Assembly: GCF_010671565.1 (NCBI RefSeq)
Contig: NZ_JAABOQ010000003.1
Location: 1-64,000 of the forward strand
Direction: 5' to 3'
DNA: 64,000 nucleotides
Source: Spongiivirga citrea
Lineage (GTDB): Bacteria > Bacteroidota > Bacteroidia > Flavobacteriales > Flavobacteriaceae
In this document: positions 1 to 9,787 of the stretch, piece by piece
How the letters are laid out: every line of letters begins with the position of its first letter
How positions within the stretch are numbered: the first letter of the stretch is position 1
Made by a program: the position numbers and the translations under genes
The notes under the pieces: model-generated
Told to the model about the DNA's origin: nothing
The model's database searches: none
What the model saw: the letters and a program-made list of their open reading frames with translations, nothing else

Positions 1-3000
1 TGCTTGATTTTCCTAGTAATATAACTCATACCTATACTACTGCAGAACGATTTACAGCACAACTAATTGTAACCGATAGTAATGGATGTATCAATACTCA
101 AGATATTGAAATTGATGCGGCACAAGGAATGCCGAGTATTAGTCTCGGTACACTTCCAGCATCAATTGTACTTTGTCAAGGAGACATTTTTAATGATACC
201 GTGTCCGCAGAGGATGGAAATGGAAATATAATTCCTGTTACCACCACATCTTCTCCTGATCCGTTTGATACTAACGTTCCTAATACGTATACATTAACTT
301 ATTCAGCTACAGGAGCTACTAATGTGACTAGAACTGTTGTAGTTAATGCAACTCCAGTAGCTTCCTTCACCGTCGATCAAGCGACAATTACAGAAGGTAG
401 CATGGTTAATTTTGATGCTTCTGCATCGACTGCTAGCAGCGCAATTACCTATACATGGAACTTTGGTGATGGATCGCCAATCCAACAAACCACAAACCCA
501 ACTATTGCACATCAATATAGTACCAATACGGGATCACCATTTACAGCAATTTTATCTATTGAAGACGCTAATGGGTGTACTTCTGTAACTAATGCTAGTC
601 AAGAAATAACAGTAAACCCTGCCACTTCTCCATTTATCGATCTCGGGGCACTTCCAGCGACTGTGACACTATGCCAAGAAGCTATTTTTACCGATACTGT
701 CTCAGCTGAAGATGGAAATGGGAATACAATTCCTGTTACCACCACATCTTCTCCTGATCCGTTTGATACTAATCTGCCTGGAACGTATACTTTGACGTAC
801 TCAGCAGCAGGAGCTACTGATATGACAAGAACTGTAGTAGTCAACGCGACACCAATTGCTTCGTTTAATGTAGATCAGCTAACAATTACCGAAGGTGAAA
901 CGGTAAACTTTGATGCTTCTGCCTCGACTGCTAGTAGCGCAATTACCTATACATGGAACTTTGGTGATGGATCGCCTATACAAACCACAACAAATCCGAC
1001 GGTTGATCATACTTATAGCACAAGCGCAGGATCTCCTTTTACAGCAACACTTACTATTGAAGATACTGATGGATGCACAAATACAAATACAGCTAGCCAG
1101 GAGATTATAGTCAATGTAAATGGTTCAGCAACAGTAGCAGTTAACAGTGCAAAGAACGCCAGTTACGTGACTGAAAATGTACAAATTACTATCGATATTG
1201 ATGAAACAAATGGGGGTAATGGGCCTTACACTGCCGGATATAGAAACGCTACAGGTTCTTTTGACTTATCTAATGGCACGAGTATTAACGTGGATACAGA
1301 TATATCTATTGGCAACAACATTACTAATTGGACATTTATAGGAAATGCTGCCGGAAACGCGTCCTTTGAAATATTTGTAAAAGATGCTTCAGGAACAGAA
1401 ATAGGAACACAGTCTTTTACTATTGCCGTTCAAGACTTTGCAGCTTCCATTACATCTCCAACTTCGAATCCTATCTCAGAAGATACAGGCACTGAAGTTG
1501 ATTTCGCAGTATTAATAAGCGAAACCTTTGGCCAACCCGGTAATCAATATGACATTATAATAACAACTGATCAAGGCACCAATGGAACAATAACCGTTGG
1601 AACAACTTCATATAATGGAGGTTCAGCCAATATCAGCAATATAGCGCCAGGAATTTTTAATTTCAGCTATGTTGGCAATACTTCTATAGATCACGTCATT
1701 ACGGTGGATGTAAGACCAAGTTCATTTGCTTCATATAGTAAAAGTGATAGTCAAACAATACAATATCAATTACCAGCTGTTCCATTCACTTTCAGCGCCA
1801 GTTCTGTAGATAATTTCTTGTTTTTCAATAACGAAACTGATATCAACTTAAATATTAGTCCATCGGCAGTAGGTGGGGGCACTTATGAAGTGAGGTGGCT
1901 TCCTGGCACTTTGGCTGGAGGCACACTTTTTGATCAAAACAATAATCCTGTTAGTGCTAATACTTGGACGACAATTAATTCAACCGGATTAACAACGTGG
2001 AGATATGAAACTGCAACCGCTACCGGGGTTACAGCATTTGACTTAGAAGCTCGAAATTCTTCTGGAGGTACCGTAACCGGAAATCCACAAAATATTCAAA
2101 TTAATGTTATTGATTTTGCTATTACTGTAAATCCAACAACTACAATTACGGAAACGGCAGGCACGCAAGTGACAAATCTTAGTGTTAGAGTAGATCCTAC
2201 AAATACCTCATTTATATCAACCTACAATTTAGTTATTAATAGCGATCAAATTGATGGGATATTTAATGCAGGAGATACTCAGATTAATACTACAGTTAAT
2301 GGAGGGGCCAGTTTTAATTTCAATTATACGGGAACATCTATAAATCTCCATAATTTAAGCGTATCAGCAACACCTGCGGGGCAAACTGTCCCAACAAGAA
2401 CAAATACATTCAACATTGACTATGTTGTAACTAATCAGCCACCAGTGCCGGTTGATGATTCATTTGACACCTCTGAAAATACTATAGTCACAGGAAATCT
2501 TTTTGCTGATAATGGACCAGGGACTGCTGTCGACGGAGATCCAGATGCAGACTCATTTGTTGTACATAGTGTAAACGGTTCTACGGCTGCTGTAAATGTG
2601 GAAGTTGGCGTTGTCGGTGGTGGTTTGGTAACGATTAATGACAATGGTGCATTCTCATTCGATCCTAATGCTAACTTTGGGAATTTGAATGCTGGAGAAA
2701 CGGACATTGCTACAATAACTTATGAATTGAGAGATTCCAACGGAAATGTTTCAATTACAGAAGGAATCATATCGGTCACTATTACAGGTATTGACCCGAC
2801 GATAACTTTGAACGGTTTAAATGAAATTGTTGTCTTAGAAGGGACTAGTTTTTCTGATCCTGGAGTGACAACCAATGATGGTAGTGGTAATACAATACCT
2901 TTTAATGTAGACCAAGGCGGATACAATATTAACACACCAGGAGTTTACACTTTTACCTACTCTCTAGTATCCAATCCATCAATCAATGTAACTAGGACGG

Positions 3001-3584
3001 TTATTGTAAACGATATACCTGCAGCAGAGATTTCTCCTTCTGCAGACTCTGCTGGTGGTCCAGCACCTTTTACTACTGCATTTGCGAGTTATCCATCCTC
3101 CGATGTAGTTGGCGGTATCGTATTATATACATGGAAAGGTTTTGAAGATGGTTCAGAAGTAACGGCAACAACAGCTGGAACACAGTCATATACTTTTAGT
3201 ATTCCTGGGGTATATACTGTAGAACTTGAAGTTGAAGACTTATATGGAGAGACTAGTACTGATACTTTTACTGTGACCGTAACTAGCGCTAGCACGGTAA
3301 CTTTCAGCGATGACAACACTATTAACACAACCGATTCGCTCGCAAGCGGAACTATAACAATTTCTGGTGCACCTTCGGCATTCCGAGTTAGTGCATTCGG
3401 TGGATCAGGGGGATCCACAGTAACTTTTACAATAGATGGAACACCATATGTAGTTAGTGTAAATTCTGGAGTTTCTGATTCAGTCGATACCCCAACATTT
3501 CCTCCTGGCATGTATAGCTATTCTTTAGTTGGTGCTTTTATGGGAACAAGTGGAAATTCTGGAAGTGTAGTAGCTATACAATAA
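1..3584 (+). CDS. PKD / DUF5011-like repeat surface protein, 5' end missing
   Basis: The reading frame is open from base 3 to the TAA at 3582-3584, so the gene starts before the window; the first in-frame ATG (129) lies mid-domain and is not the start. The visible part alternates Ig-like units resembling DUF5011 (for example residues after the ISLGTLPAS segment) with PKD domains carrying the YTWNFGDGSP signature. Two units are nearly identical in DNA and offset by 498 bp. Further on come Ig-like modules, a VCBS/cadherin-like stretch beginning NQPPVPVDDSF, another DUF5011-like unit and a PKD-like unit with YTWKGFEDGSE. The C-terminus, ending GNSGSVVAIQ, does not look like a T9SS type A or gliding-motility-associated type B sorting domain. 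Such proteins are usually exported adhesins; that role is inferred from domain type only. Confidence 0.85.
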   Translation, partial: LDFPSNITHTYTTAERFTAQLIVTDSNGCINTQDIEIDAAQGMPSISLGTLPASIVLCQGDIFNDTVSAEDGNGNIIPVTTTSSPDPFDTNVPNTYTLTYSATGATNVTRTVVVNATPVASFTVDQATITEGSMVNFDASASTASSAITYTWNFGDGSPIQQTTNPTIAHQYSTNTGSPFTAILSIEDANGCTSVTNASQEITVNPATSPFIDLGALPATVTLCQEAIFTDTVSAEDGNGNTIPVTTTSSPDPFDTNLPGTYTLTYSAAGATDMTRTVVVNATPIASFNVDQLTITEGETVNFDASASTASSAITYTWNFGDGSPIQTTTNPTVDHTYSTSAGSPFTATLTIEDTDGCTNTNTASQEIIVNVNGSATVAVNSAKNASYVTENVQITIDIDETNGGNGPYTAGYRNATGSFDLSNGTSINVDTDISIGNNITNWTFIGNAAGNASFEIFVKDASGTEIGTQSFTIAVQDFAASITSPTSNPISEDTGTEVDFAVLISETFGQPGNQYDIIITTDQGTNGTITVGTTSYNGGSANISNIAPGIFNFSYVGNTSIDHVITVDVRPSSFASYSKSDSQTIQYQLPAVPFTFSASSVDNFLFFNNETDINLNISPSAVGGGTYEVRWLPGTLAGGTLFDQNNNPVSANTWTTINSTGLTTWRYETATATGVTAFDLEARNSSGGTVTGNPQNIQINVIDFAITVNPTTTITETAGTQVTNLSVRVDPTNTSFISTYNLVINSDQIDGIFNAGDTQINTTVNGGASFNFNYTGTSINLHNLSVSATPAGQTVPTRTNTFNIDYVVTNQPPVPVDDSFDTSENTIVTGNLFADNGPGTAVDGDPDADSFVVHSVNGSTAAVNVEVGVVGGGLVTINDNGAFSFDPNANFGNLNAGETDIATITYELRDSNGNVSITEGIISVTITGIDPTITLNGLNEIVVLEGTSFSDPGVTTNDGSGNTIPFNVDQGGYNINTPGVYTFTYSLVSNPSINVTRTVIVNDIPAAEISPSADSAGGPAPFTTAFASYPSSDVVGGIVLYTWKGFEDGSEVTATTAGTQSYTFSIPGVYTVELEVEDLYGETSTDTFTVTVTSASTVTFSDDNTINTTDSLASGTITISGAPSAFRVSAFGGSGGSTVTFTIDGTPYVVSVNSGVSDSVDTPTFPPGMYSYSLVGAFMGTSGNSGSVVAIQ
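3..1112 (+). repeat. Tandem intragenic repeat, 498-bp period
   Basis: Two adjacent units of 166 codons (an Ig-like plus a PKD domain) begin near 129 and 627. Long identical DNA stretches match at an offset of 498, for example the segment starting at 231 and again at 729. The residues before base 129 match the end of the same unit, so the array continues upstream. Low synonymous divergence points to recent duplication or gene conversion. Confidence 0.85.
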
Positions 3585-3667
3585 TTTTGCTCATGTGAGT
3601 AACCTCAAAACCAAAGCTTCGACATAAATAAGATGAAGCTAAATCACTTAGCCACAATAATGGATAT

Positions 3668-3703
3668 AAAAAAGGCCTCATTTCTATGATGAAGCCTTTT
3701 ATT
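3668..3703. terminator. Bidirectional intrinsic terminator
   Basis: An A-rich tract, a hairpin with arms around AAAAGGCCTCAT and ATGAAGCCTTTT, and a T-rich tract lie between the convergent 3' ends of the PKD protein gene and tssC. The A and T tracts on either side let it work for both strands. Confidence 0.75.
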
Positions 3704-3725
3704 TCTTAACAAGTAAGTATATATT

Positions 3726-5078
3726 CTACTGCTGCTCATACTCAGCATCCCACTCATTACCATCATCACCTTTTTGACCATCCATTTTGATCATAAAGTT
3801 TTTGGCGGGGAAATATGGCTTCATATGTATATCTAAAAAGATTCTGTCTTTTTGTGTCGGATCTTGTTCGAAACGCTTGATTGAGAAATCCTCAATTAAC
3901 TTATCTGGACCTGTGATTCCATCAAGGAATTTCACAATCTGTCCCATAAGTTCTTTCCGTGTTCTAGCATTGAAATTTTCAAAAGCACGACGGTTTAAGA
4001 AATCCATTAATACTTTGGTTACATAATCGAATACCCTAACTACAGAATAAGTTTGAAGTCCAAGATTATCACCATTGAAAAGAGTTTTAGCAGAAAATGC
4101 CATTACTTTTCCGTATTCGTTCACCATAGGCACCAATCCTAATTTCTCCAAATGAGCAATCTCACTTTTCTTAAGATCAAAACGAACACCATCTACTTCA
4201 TTCATACCACCAAACTTCTTACCGGCAGTAACTTGAGACATTAGCGTTTTGTATATCTTTCCAGCAAGTGCTCCAGATGGTGGTACAAACAAGTCTTCAT
4301 CTTCACCAACTTCATCATGCTTACCACGACCAACAAGCCAGTTGCATGCCATTACTACATTAGAGCGAAATTTATCGCCTCCTGTTAAATTGGCTAGCTC
4401 AAACATTTCCATTACATCATCTGGCTCATCTAAGTGCTCAAAGTCAGTAACCATCATTACCTTATTGTCGTGAGCAATCTTCGCCCACTTCTCAACCACT
4501 TTATTGCTTCCTAAATATCCAGGAACCACAAGTAGACTATAGTTATCGCGAAGATCTAAGCGGTCATAACCGCTTTTTAATTCCTCGGCAATTGCGTCAA
4601 TGAATCGCGTATTATCAAGATCTTTAAGCTGATCTAATTCTGCATTCACGATATTGATATTCTTAACCTTATCAGACTCCGTATTTTTATAGAACAAAGC
4701 CACCGAACGGTAGGATTGCTCCATTTCGCGTGTTTGCTCTAAAGCAGCTCCAAGATTTTTCTCAAGTGATTTATGTGCTTGTGCTGAACGCTTTTCCGAC
4801 TCATCCACCATTTGTGAAATGTCGTCAGATGAACTCAACATATCAGCCCAAATCTCTAAAGTTTTTTGCAACTTGCTGCGCTCTGCTTTCTTGCTCGACT
4901 CTGTTAAAAATATTTTCTTTCTCGCTTTACGATCTGGGTTCATATTCTGAACATCATCGATCGCTGCTTCAAGTAAGTCAAAGCCACCATATTTGGCTAA
5001 CTTTTCTTCACTCTCTTTAAGCTTCTCAGCTGGGTTTTTTATATTTACTTTTGAAGTACTTTTTCTTCCTAATGCCAT
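3726..5078 (-). CDS. tssC: T6SS contractile sheath large subunit TssC
   Basis: A 450-residue soluble protein that I recognise as the TssC/VipB-type sheath subunit of the Bacteroidota type VI system (subtype iii). With TssB it would polymerise into the cytoplasmic sheath whose contraction drives the Hcp tube. The N-terminal third is highly charged and helical; the middle contains LLVVPGYLGSN and a predicted alpha/beta core; the C-terminus has an FENFNARTRKELMGQIVKFL helix and an acidic tail. It starts 14 bp after the tssB stop and is transcribed after clpV and tssB. Family-level identity is by memory of the family, not by a search. No Hcp, VgrG, baseplate or membrane-complex gene is near it. 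Confidence 0.85.
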   Translation of the reverse strand: MALGRKSTSKVNIKNPAEKLKESEEKLAKYGGFDLLEAAIDDVQNMNPDRKARKKIFLTESSKKAERSKLQKTLEIWADMLSSSDDISQMVDESEKRSAQAHKSLEKNLGAALEQTREMEQSYRSVALFYKNTESDKVKNINIVNAELDQLKDLDNTRFIDAIAEELKSGYDRLDLRDNYSLLVVPGYLGSNKVVEKWAKIAHDNKVMMVTDFEHLDEPDDVMEMFELANLTGGDKFRSNVVMACNWLVGRGKHDEVGEDEDLFVPPSGALAGKIYKTLMSQVTAGKKFGGMNEVDGVRFDLKKSEIAHLEKLGLVPMVNEYGKVMAFSAKTLFNGDNLGLQTYSVVRVFDYVTKVLMDFLNRRAFENFNARTRKELMGQIVKFLDGITGPDKLIEDFSIKRFEQDPTQKDRIFLDIHMKPYFPAKNFMIKMDGQKGDDGNEWDAEYEQQ

Positions 5079-5092
5079 TGTCTAGTAATTGT

Positions 5093-5539
5093 TTAGCCTT
5101 GCTGAAGTTCAGCTATAAGTGAATAAATGGAATCTAACAGTGCTTGTTTTGCTTCAGGATCTTCTAAGGCAGATTTTAAAATCTTGTTAGACCTTAACTG
5201 CTTTACTACCTTTAGATACTGCTCTTTTTCAGTATCAAGTGCATTTAGATAATCACTTTGATTAATAATTCCATTCTTTCCGAAATCACCTAAATTGCTA
5301 AACTTTAAAGACTCTTTGCTTTCGGCTCCGTCAGCATCTTCAAATTCAACTTCAATTTCAGGCTTGTAATGCTCAAAAACTGACTCCATGGAAGTCAATC
5401 CTGATACGATTTCAGGCTTAAGGGGTTGATCTTGGGTTAATTTTTGAACCAAAAGGGTCTTGTTCTGGCTGATGTCTAAAATAGCTTCGCCAGCATCCGA
5501 TTTTACCTCGGTTCCACCTAATCCGTAAGTGTCGCTCAT
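5093..5539 (-). CDS. tssB: T6SS contractile sheath small subunit TssB
   Basis: A 148-residue acidic protein, the expected size for TssB/VipA-type subunits, placed directly before tssC as is usual. The central LKFSNLGDFGKNGI segment resembles the conserved small-subunit motif that precedes the interaction helix, and the C-terminal half is predicted helical (YLNALDTEKEQYLKVVKQLRS). It would form the heterodimeric sheath with TssC. The gap to clpV is 114 bp and to tssC 14 bp, so the three probably share a transcript. Confidence 0.8.
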   Translation of the reverse strand: MSDTYGLGGTEVKSDAGEAILDISQNKTLLVQKLTQDQPLKPEIVSGLTSMESVFEHYKPEIEVEFEDADGAESKESLKFSNLGDFGKNGIINQSDYLNALDTEKEQYLKVVKQLRSNKILKSALEDPEAKQALLDSIYSLIAELQQG

Positions 5540-5653
5540 ATTAAAAAATTAACAATTTGATTTAAAGATAGTAAATTTTCTTGCAGATACTCAAATTTAA
5601 TTGATTACACGGGTATTACAACCCTTTATTACCTGCTAGTAATCATTCAATAT

Positions 5654-8122
5654 TTATGATATTTTCCAGACGATTTCGTCTTTTTTAAAGTCTAAATCGA
5701 CAGTATTTCCTTTTGCTACTTCGCCTGTAATCAGCTTTCTAGATAAAGGCGATCGTAAATCCGTTCGTATTACAGCACGTAATGGTCGCGCTCCGTATTT
5801 AGGCGTAAATCCTTTAAGTGCTAAATGTTGCTTTACAGCATCAGACAGATTCAATTCTATCTCTTGCTTTGCCAATGCTTTATGCAGATCTTTCATCTGA
5901 ATTTCGAAGATCTTCACCACGTTTTCCTCAGTTATTGGAGAAAAAGGAACTATCTCTGTCAGCCTACCTAGAAACTCTGGTCTAAAATGTGCTCCCATAA
6001 TTTCTAGTAGATCGGAAGACTTTGGAACAATACCAGCACCAAACGATTTTACGACATGCTCACTACCAATATTTGATGTAAACAAGATTACAGCATTCGA
6101 AAAATCTCCTGTCTTGCCCAAACGGTCATGTAGCTTTCCTTCATCTAAAATTTGAAGAAAAATATCAAATACCGACGGATGCGCTTTTTCAATCTCATCA
6201 AATAAGACAATACTGTATGGTTTTTGTCGAATTTTATTCACCAAGAGTCCGCCTTCCTCATAACCAACATATCCTGGAGGCGCACCATAAAGCAGCGCCG
6301 CCGAGTGCTCTTCTTTAAACTCGGACATATCGAAACGAATAATTGCTTCCTCAGTCTGAAATAAAAATTCAGCCAACGATTTTGCCAATTCGGTTTTACC
6401 GGTACCGGTTGGTCCAGTAAAAAAGAAAGAACCAATCGGTAATCCAGGCTTACTTAATCCAGATCGAGACTCTAAGACTGATTGCGAAATAACACTTACT
6501 GCATGATCTTGACCAATCACTCGCTTTTGCAAATGATCCTCCATTGTTAGCAAGCGTTCCTTTTCATCAGCTTGCAGTTTTCCGATCGGAATTCCAGTTT
6601 TATTCGCGATTGTTGCTGAAATATCGTTCTTATCGATTGTTGTTTTTTCTTCTGAAGATTTGTCCGTAAACTTTTTTAGGATGGATGTTAGCGAGCTCAC
6701 ACCCTCTTCCAATTTCTCAAATTGATTTACTTGATCATCTTCGGAAAGCTCATTAAACAATAAATAACTGAATTTACTATCTAAATTATCTGCCAGCCAC
6801 TGCACTTCTTTCAATGCAGATTCACGATCTTCATTATTGTTGATTTCACCAACCTCATCCAATACACTTTTTACGCGATCAGCTGTAGTTTCGACCATAT
6901 ATCTCGCGGCACTCATCGTTCTGTCAATCAAATCGATTGCCGAATCCGGTAAACTTCTATCCTTATTATAGCGTTTTGAAAGTCGAATTGCTTCTGCAAC
7001 AGTCTCATCATTTATAGACAGTTTATGATGATCTTCGTATTTACTTACGGTATTCGAGATCATCTGCAATGCATCATCTTCTGATGGTTCGGACAGTGAT
7101 ATATTTTCAAAACGACGTGCTAAACCTTCATCACTTTCGATATGTTTCCTGAAAGAATCATTGGTTGCTGTAGCAATAAACGTAATATCCCCTTTTACCA
7201 ATTCAGCTTTTAGAATATTCACTAAACCTTGATTTCCACTATCTTTTTCGGTGAGATTGTTAACTTCATCGATTAGCAAAATAGGTTTTTCAAATTCCTT
7301 TAATGCCGTAATTACTTTTTTAAATCTATCTTCAACTTCACTCTTATAACTAGCACCAGCCATTAAGCTTATCAAATCGAGCTCATACACCTGCGCATTT
7401 TTTAAAAGATCAGGAACTGCACTGCTCACAATAGCATTTACAAATCCGTCTAACAACACGGTTTTACCAACACCTGGTTCACCGGTAATAAGAACATTTG
7501 GCTTCGATCTACGTCCTAGAATTTCAGTAATTGTTTTGATTGCTGCATCCCTACCAAAAACAAATTCTAGTTCATTATTTTTGGATGCACTGGTTTTGTC
7601 AATACAATATTCGTCTAAAACAGAAGCATCTTTATTAACTGACTTAGTAGTGCCTTTTGGGGTCGCCCTTTTTGCCGTTGAAGCATTATTTGTATTGGAA
7701 GTCTTTAAAAAATCATCGGCTTTTACGGGAAGTGTCTTTAATTGCTCATAACTAAAACCAACTCCAGGGGTACACAAAGCAACTAATAAGCATATCGGAC
7801 TAATCTCATCATCCCCCAATTTTAATCGAACATTATCAGCTTCGTTAAAAACAGCTTCTATACTTTTATCGCCAGCTATTTTATCTGGTACACTTACCAC
7901 TCTAGGAAGGGCTTCAATGCGAACATCTGACCATTCTTCCATATAATAAATATCGACATCAGCATTACTAATAGTATTTCTAAGATCGACATCTTTATGC
8001 ACCATTGCTTTTAATAAATGGGCAGCGTTGTATTGATTGTTGTAATACTCGCGAGCATATTCCTGAGCAATATGAATGGCATTTTTAGTTGGTGAACTAA
8101 GGGAGTAATCGAGTGCTTGCAT
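5654..8122 (-). CDS. clpV: ClpV/TssH-type AAA+ ATPase
   Basis: An 822-residue Clp/Hsp100 unfoldase. Residues 1-140 form a Clp-N-like region. The first AAA+ module has Walker A GEPGVGKT (214-221) and Walker B LLIDEVN (from 282). The second has Walker A GPTGTGKT (570-577), then VLFDEIEKAH and a ClpB-type D2 C-terminal domain. In T6SS the enzyme disassembles contracted sheath for reuse. Adjacency to tssB and tssC favours ClpV over the general chaperone ClpB, as does the lack of a long ClpB-like middle coiled coil (the insert at about 415-490 is short). The linker after the N-domain (about 141-185) is low complexity. Start at the ATG followed by QALDYSLSS. Confidence 0.85.
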   Translation of the reverse strand: MQALDYSLSSPTKNAIHIAQEYAREYYNNQYNAAHLLKAMVHKDVDLRNTISNADVDIYYMEEWSDVRIEALPRVVSVPDKIAGDKSIEAVFNEADNVRLKLGDDEISPICLLVALCTPGVGFSYEQLKTLPVKADDFLKTSNTNNASTAKRATPKGTTKSVNKDASVLDEYCIDKTSASKNNELEFVFGRDAAIKTITEILGRRSKPNVLITGEPGVGKTVLLDGFVNAIVSSAVPDLLKNAQVYELDLISLMAGASYKSEVEDRFKKVITALKEFEKPILLIDEVNNLTEKDSGNQGLVNILKAELVKGDITFIATATNDSFRKHIESDEGLARRFENISLSEPSEDDALQMISNTVSKYEDHHKLSINDETVAEAIRLSKRYNKDRSLPDSAIDLIDRTMSAARYMVETTADRVKSVLDEVGEINNNEDRESALKEVQWLADNLDSKFSYLLFNELSEDDQVNQFEKLEEGVSSLTSILKKFTDKSSEEKTTIDKNDISATIANKTGIPIGKLQADEKERLLTMEDHLQKRVIGQDHAVSVISQSVLESRSGLSKPGLPIGSFFFTGPTGTGKTELAKSLAEFLFQTEEAIIRFDMSEFKEEHSAALLYGAPPGYVGYEEGGLLVNKIRQKPYSIVLFDEIEKAHPSVFDIFLQILDEGKLHDRLGKTGDFSNAVILFTSNIGSEHVVKSFGAGIVPKSSDLLEIMGAHFRPEFLGRLTEIVPFSPITEENVVKIFEIQMKDLHKALAKQEIELNLSDAVKQHLALKGFTPKYGARPLRAVIRTDLRSPLSRKLITGEVAKGNTVDLDFKKDEIVWKIS

Positions 8123-8216
8123 GAATTAGCTGATTTGTGGACAACTAAATAAAGAAAAAAAACACCCTAAACATAGATTACCGTCACTTTTTTCGATGAT
8201 AATGAAAATATCAATG

Positions 8217-9746
8217 CTAATACGTCTTAGCCGGCGTATTTAATTCAATTAATTCGTCAATATATTGACGTTCATTACTAAGCCTTGGAATTTTATGCTG
8301 ACCACCTAGTTTATCTTTCGACTTAAGCCAGTCGTAAAACAAGTGCTGTCTCGCAATATGGACTTTTGGTTCGTTTAAAGTAATATTATTTGCCCGTTTT
8401 GCCTCATAATCAGAATTCAGGTCTTTTAGAGCAATATCAAATAACTCGGAAAACTGATGTACATCGCGCGGTGGAGTTTTAAACTCGATCATCCACTCAT
8501 GCGCTCCTTTTTCTCTGCCACTCATAAAAACAGGTGCTGCCGTATAATCGACAATCTCACTATGCGTCTCTCGACAAACTCGCTTTAACGCTTGCTCCGC
8601 ATTTTCAATAATCAGCTCCTCACCAAATGCATTAATATGATGCTTCGTGCGACCTGTTACCTTAATGCGGTACGGATTCACACTTGTAAAACGAACTGTA
8701 TCACCAATTTTATAACGCCATAAGCCAGCATTGGTTGTAATCACAACGGCATAATTCTGTCCTATTTCAACCTCACTTAATGGAATTACTTTTTGATTAC
8801 TAGAACCATAAGTGTTCATAGGAATAAACTCATAGAAAATGCCATAATCTAACATTAACAACAGTTCTTCACTATGATTTTGATCCTGGATTGCGAAAAA
8901 GCCTTCTGAGGCATTATAGATTTCATAATAATTAAAATCTGGTCTTGGCAGCAACTTCCCATATTGATCGTGATAAGGATTGAAACTCACACCTCCGTGG
9001 AAATACACCTCTAGATTAGGCCAAATTTCAAAAATATTGGCTTTTTGAGTAGTTTCTAAAACATTGTTTAAAAGCACCAACATCCATGATGGAACACCTG
9101 CTAAACTGGTCACATTTTCTTTAATAGTTTCATCAACAATCGCCTGCATTTTCACCTCCCAGTCGCTCATTAATGAAACTCGGTTACTTGGTGTACTACT
9201 AAACTCTGCCCACATTGGCATATTATCGATCAAAATAGCGGACAAATCACCAAATACGGTTCCGTTTTCCTCATATAGTTCCTTACTACCTCCTAGTCGC
9301 AGTCCTTTCCCTGTAAATAGTTGGGAATTTTCATTATTGTTCAAATACAAACAAAGCAAATCTTTACTTGCTGCATAATGACAATCTTCTAAAGACTCGT
9401 TGGTTACCGGAATAAACTTGCTCTTCGCATTGGTCGTCCCACTTGACTTCGCAAACCACCGCGTTTGTGTGGGCCACAAAATATTATGTTCTCCTTGCCT
9501 TACACGTTCAATAAGATCGGCATGATCTTCATAATTTGTTATCGGAAGTCTATCTGCGAATGTTCGATAGTTTTTAATAGAAGAGAACTCATATAGCTTA
9601 CCAACCTCAGTACTCTTGGCTGTTTGAAGCAATCCCTGTAGCAATTCTGTCTGTACTTCATTTGGGTATTTTAGAAAAAGTTCGATCTGATGAAATCGCT
9701 TTTTCAAGAACCACGAAGCAATCGAATTTACTAAAGGTATTGCCAT
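8217..9746 (-). CDS. GH3 auxin-responsive-promoter family protein
   Basis: Member of the acyl-adenylate/firefly-luciferase superfamily branch that includes plant GH3 acyl-amido synthetases. Visible signatures are SSGTTNAKSKFIPVT (the nucleotide-binding loop), YNASEGFFAIQD, and YKIGDTVRF followed by KVTGRTKHHINAFGEEL near the C-terminal hinge. The frame opens at 9779, but I place the start at the ATG at 9746 (MAIPLVNSIASWFLKKRF), a typical N-terminus; the upstream part overlaps the divergent promoter region. The product is about 509 residues and cytoplasmic. The bacterial substrate is not known, so amino-acid conjugation is only a family-level guess. It is divergent from the DUF2797 gene with 41 bp between them. 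Confidence 0.85.
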   Translation of the reverse strand: MAIPLVNSIASWFLKKRFHQIELFLKYPNEVQTELLQGLLQTAKSTEVGKLYEFSSIKNYRTFADRLPITNYEDHADLIERVRQGEHNILWPTQTRWFAKSSGTTNAKSKFIPVTNESLEDCHYAASKDLLCLYLNNNENSQLFTGKGLRLGGSKELYEENGTVFGDLSAILIDNMPMWAEFSSTPSNRVSLMSDWEVKMQAIVDETIKENVTSLAGVPSWMLVLLNNVLETTQKANIFEIWPNLEVYFHGGVSFNPYHDQYGKLLPRPDFNYYEIYNASEGFFAIQDQNHSEELLLMLDYGIFYEFIPMNTYGSSNQKVIPLSEVEIGQNYAVVITTNAGLWRYKIGDTVRFTSVNPYRIKVTGRTKHHINAFGEELIIENAEQALKRVCRETHSEIVDYTAAPVFMSGREKGAHEWMIEFKTPPRDVHQFSELFDIALKDLNSDYEAKRANNITLNEPKVHIARQHLFYDWLKSKDKLGGQHKIPRLSNERQYIDELIELNTPAKTY

Positions 9747-9787
9747 TATTGTACTATCTTTATTGCATAAAAATAACAAATTCTTTT

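Noticed and set aside
129-1112. Regular repeats that could suggest a CRISPR array
   Set aside because: The repeats are long, in frame and encode Ig/PKD domains; there are no short repeats with unique spacers anywhere in the window.
3089-3511. Long antisense open frame of 140 codons inside the PKD protein gene
   Set aside because: It mirrors the Val/Thr/Ser-rich coding strand, has no recognisable domain and lies wholly inside a clear gene.
5654-8122. General chaperone ClpB as identity of the AAA+ gene
   Set aside because: The middle region is too short for the ClpB coiled coil, and the gene is directly upstream of tssB and tssC.
9662-9787. Upstream extension of the DUF2797 frame
   Set aside because: It is antisense to the start of the GH3 gene and does not resemble the family's N-terminus; the ATG at 9788 fits better.
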